Below, one piece after another: positions 5,723 through 6,880 of a stretch of DNA of 6,880 nt. How positions within the stretch are numbered: position 1 is the first letter of the stretch; each line of letters begins with the position of its first letter. The DNA comes from Bifidobacterium sp. (GTDB lineage Bacteria; Actinomycetota; Actinomycetes; Actinomycetales; Bifidobacteriaceae). The DNA is taken from positions 1 through 6,880 of the forward strand of contig JAIJEI010000107.1 of NCBI GenBank assembly GCA_022739095.1, given 5' to 3'. The position numbers and the translations under genes were made by a program. Below the pieces are notes generated by a model. The model was given only the letters and a program-made list of their open reading frames with translations. It was not told where the DNA came from and searched no databases.

Positions 5723-6421
5723 ATGACCAATCATGTTCGTTCCATTTTTCTTATCCGTCATGGACGCACTTCCTATAACGCCGCCCATAAGCTCCAAGGC
5801 CAGGTCGATATTCCGCTGGACGCCGTGGGTGAATGGCAGGTCAAGCAGACCGCCGCGGCCTTGAAAAGCCTGTACGTCGATCGTCGGCCGGAAATCGACC
5901 ACCGATTCATTGTCTGCTCCGATTTGAAGCGCGCGCACGCCACCGCGCAGGCTTTCGCCGACGTATTGGGCGGAATCGAGCCCGTCGATGATCCTCGCGT
6001 TCGCGAACGCAGCTTCGGCGATTGGGATGGCCATGCCGTGGCCGAACTGGCCGAACGCTATCCTGAGGACTTTCGTTCCTGGATGGAGTCTCGGGGCGGT
6101 GAACTGAAGTATGGTGCCGAACCCAAGGAAACCGTGGGCAGGCGCGGTGTGGAGGCTCTTGAGGACTGGTCCACGCGTGCCGGAGACGACACGGACCTGT
6201 TCGTGTTCTCGCACGGCGCATGGATCGCGCAGACATTGCAGACCCTGTTGGGCATTTCCGCAATCGATCCGACCTTCTCCACGGTGGTCTCATTGCGCAA
6301 TGCGCACTGGGTGCGCTTGGTGCCGATGGACAATCCCGATGGCACTGTGCGCTGGCGCCTGCTGGACTACAATCACGGTCCGGCCATCGCCGACACCGAC
6401 GAGTGGGAGCGCGAACGCTGA
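5723..6421 (+). CDS. histidine phosphatase family protein (phosphoglycerate mutase-like, GpgP-like context)
   Basis: This 232-aa cytoplasmic protein belongs to the histidine phosphatase superfamily (branch 1), which forms a phosphohistidine intermediate. Visible residues: IRHGRT (11-16) with nucleophile H13, the second phosphate-pocket arginine R70 in SDLKRAHATAQ (66-76), the probable proton donor E95 in RERSFGDWDG (94-103), and H164 in FSHG (162-165). The substrate is uncertain. The length and the short segment between the motifs fit phosphatases better than the glycolytic dPGM. In mycobacteria the gene following rsfS encodes GpgP, glucosyl-3-phosphoglycerate phosphatase, and the same neighbourhood here makes a related sugar-phosphate phosphatase a reasonable guess. 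The annotation 'phosphoglycerate mutase' would be a family-level label. ATG 5723 is chosen on its ribosome binding site and because the conserved strand begins five residues later. Confidence 0.88.
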   Translation: MTNHVRSIFLIRHGRTSYNAAHKLQGQVDIPLDAVGEWQVKQTAAALKSLYVDRRPEIDHRFIVCSDLKRAHATAQAFADVLGGIEPVDDPRVRERSFGDWDGHAVAELAERYPEDFRSWMESRGGELKYGAEPKETVGRRGVEALEDWSTRAGDDTDLFVFSHGAWIAQTLQTLLGISAIDPTFSTVVSLRNAHWVRLVPMDNPDGTVRWRLLDYNHGPAIADTDEWERER

Positions 6422-6519
6422 TCGTGTTCCCGACTCCCCTGCTAATCCAATAGGTTCGGTGCATTCGGAACCGTTCAAGCAATAACTGAATGACTCAATG
6501 CCTGAATAATGGCGGAAAC

Positions 6520-6575
6520 AAGCCAAAAAGTGTCGCCAAATCACACTTTTGTCATTTGGCGACACGCCGGCTTTT
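6520..6575. terminator. large dyad, probable bidirectional terminator with a competing fold
   Basis: GTGTCGCCAAAT (6530-6541) pairs perfectly with ATTTGGCGACAC (6554-6565), a 12-bp stem with a 12-base loop. AAGCC (6520-6524) and GGCTT (6569-6573) can extend it beyond an internal loop. On the minus strand the stem is followed directly by five T residues. On the + strand the T run (6572-6575) comes six bases after the stem. A second, mutually exclusive stem, AAAAGTGT (6526-6533) with ACACTTTT (6543-6550), is also possible. It would end the phosphatase transcript and, on the other strand, any antisense transcript coming from the tRNA side. Confidence 0.6.
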
Positions 6576-6602
6576 GCCAGAATCGACATCTCGTCGTAAT
6601 GT
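6574..6602 (+). promoter_or_regulatory. candidate promoter for the tRNA-Ala pair
   Basis: TTGCCA (6574-6579) matches the -35 consensus at five of six positions and is followed after 17 bp by TAATGT (6597-6602), a weak -10. TATACG (6602-6607) has a better core, but at 22-bp spacing. CTCGT (6590-6594) and ACGAG (6605-6609) form a small inverted repeat around the -10. The start would fall near 6609, about 30 bases before the first tRNA. Confidence 0.33.
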
Positions 6603-6638
6603 ATACGAGGTCCAAACAACGGGCCAACAATTGAAAAC

Positions 6639-6711
6639 GGGGCTATAGCGCAGCTGGTAGCGCATCTCCATGGCATGGAGAGGGTCGGGGGTTCGAATCC
6701 CCCTAGCTCCA
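6639..6711 (+). tRNA. tRNA-Ala, anticodon GGC (copy 1)
   Basis: A 73-base cloverleaf: the acceptor stem GGGGCTA pairs with TAGCTCC and includes the G3-U70 wobble that defines alanine identity. The anticodon stem is TCTCC/GGAGA with loop ATGGCAT (anticodon GGC at 6672-6674, reading GCC), and the T arm is GGGGG-TTCGAAT-CCCCC. The discriminator is A, and CCA is not encoded. No terminator follows it, so it is probably transcribed together with the second copy and separated by processing. Confidence 0.97.
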
Positions 6712-6800
6712 CGACGAAGTCATCAAATCGGGCGATATGGTGGTTTCTCCGCTGGTTCATGGCGGGTCTTGCGACTCTCACGAATCGGATAGCTTCACTC

Positions 6801-6873
6801 GGGGCTATAGCGCAGCTGGTAGCGCATCTCCATGGCATGGAGAGGGTCGGGGGTTCGAATCCCCCTAGCTCCA
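6801..6873 (+). tRNA. tRNA-Ala, anticodon GGC (copy 2)
   Basis: This copy is base-for-base identical to the tRNA at 6639-6711 over all 73 positions, offset by 162 bp (anticodon 6834-6836). The 89-base spacer between the copies shows no promoter, terminator or open frame of note. Flanking bases differ apart from one C on each side. The window ends seven bases later, so any further tRNA or terminator is outside view. Confidence 0.97.
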
Positions 6874-6880
6874 CAATCAA

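Larger units (their letters stand above)
6639..6873 (+). repeat. tandem tRNA-Ala gene duplication
   Basis: Two perfect 73-bp direct copies start 162 bp apart. Identity stops almost exactly at the gene boundaries, so either the duplication is old and the genes are held identical by conversion and selection, or a tRNA gene was inserted without its flanks. The array is prone to homologous deletion or expansion. Confidence 0.85.

Noticed and set aside
5471..6214. Minus-strand frame of 247 aa opposite rsfS and the phosphatase
   Set aside because: It crosses the terminator region and is antisense to two conserved genes. Composition and lack of motifs mark it as a shadow.
6453..6472. GGTTC/GAACC hairpin after the phosphatase
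   Set aside because: It is a five-base-pair stem with a ten-base loop and no T run. The larger dyad at 6520-6575 is a far better terminator.
6290..6880. Minus-strand frame of 196 aa containing LGGFEPPTLSMPWRC twice
   Set aside because: It is antisense to the two tRNA-Ala genes and the phosphatase 3' end. The LGGFEPPTL peptide is a well-known false translation of tRNA genes, and the internal repeat is just the tRNA duplication.

Overview
The window reads as a piece of a Bifidobacterium chromosome, most likely of the B. longum group. This is inferred, not searched: the coding regions are GC-rich with C/G-ending codons, the start signals are actinobacterial (a GTG start, AAGGA-type ribosome binding sites), and the PRPP synthetase and GlmU lengths (340 and 460 aa) match what I recall for bifidobacteria. 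All confidently called genes are on the + strand.

Positions 1-523 hold no confident intact gene. They contain a possible minus-strand gene start cut by the left edge, a strong + strand terminator (173-206), a promoter with a perfect TATAAT (224-229) inside nested inverted repeats, and the decayed 5' end of a DUF1846-family gene. That remnant has an in-frame TAA where the family has a sense codon, and its homology stops near 403. Next comes a 624-aa membrane O-acyltransferase with a C-terminal SGNH domain (524-2398), probably a cell-envelope modifying enzyme. Its only convincing upstream promoter is the one of the dead DUF1846 gene.

Positions 2484-6421 form a housekeeping block: prs (PRPP synthesis), a self-contained tRNA-Gln(TTG) unit with its own promoter and terminator, glmU (UDP-N-acetylglucosamine synthesis), rsfS (ribosome silencing factor, 3 nt after glmU) and a histidine phosphatase. 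The glmU-rsfS transcript ends at a pair of hairpins before the phosphatase. The rsfS-phosphatase neighbourhood resembles mycobacteria, where rsfS is followed by the GpgP phosphatase gene.

Positions 6422-6880 contain a large perfect-stem hairpin that may act as a terminator on both strands, then two identical tRNA-Ala(GGC) genes 162 bp apart. I see no insertion sequence, prophage, CRISPR array, toxin-antitoxin or defence module. The most notable points are the DUF1846 deletion scar feeding the acyltransferase, a lipobox-like motif inside the acyltransferase, and several unexplained dyad symmetries between genes. I found no convincing undescribed multi-gene system.
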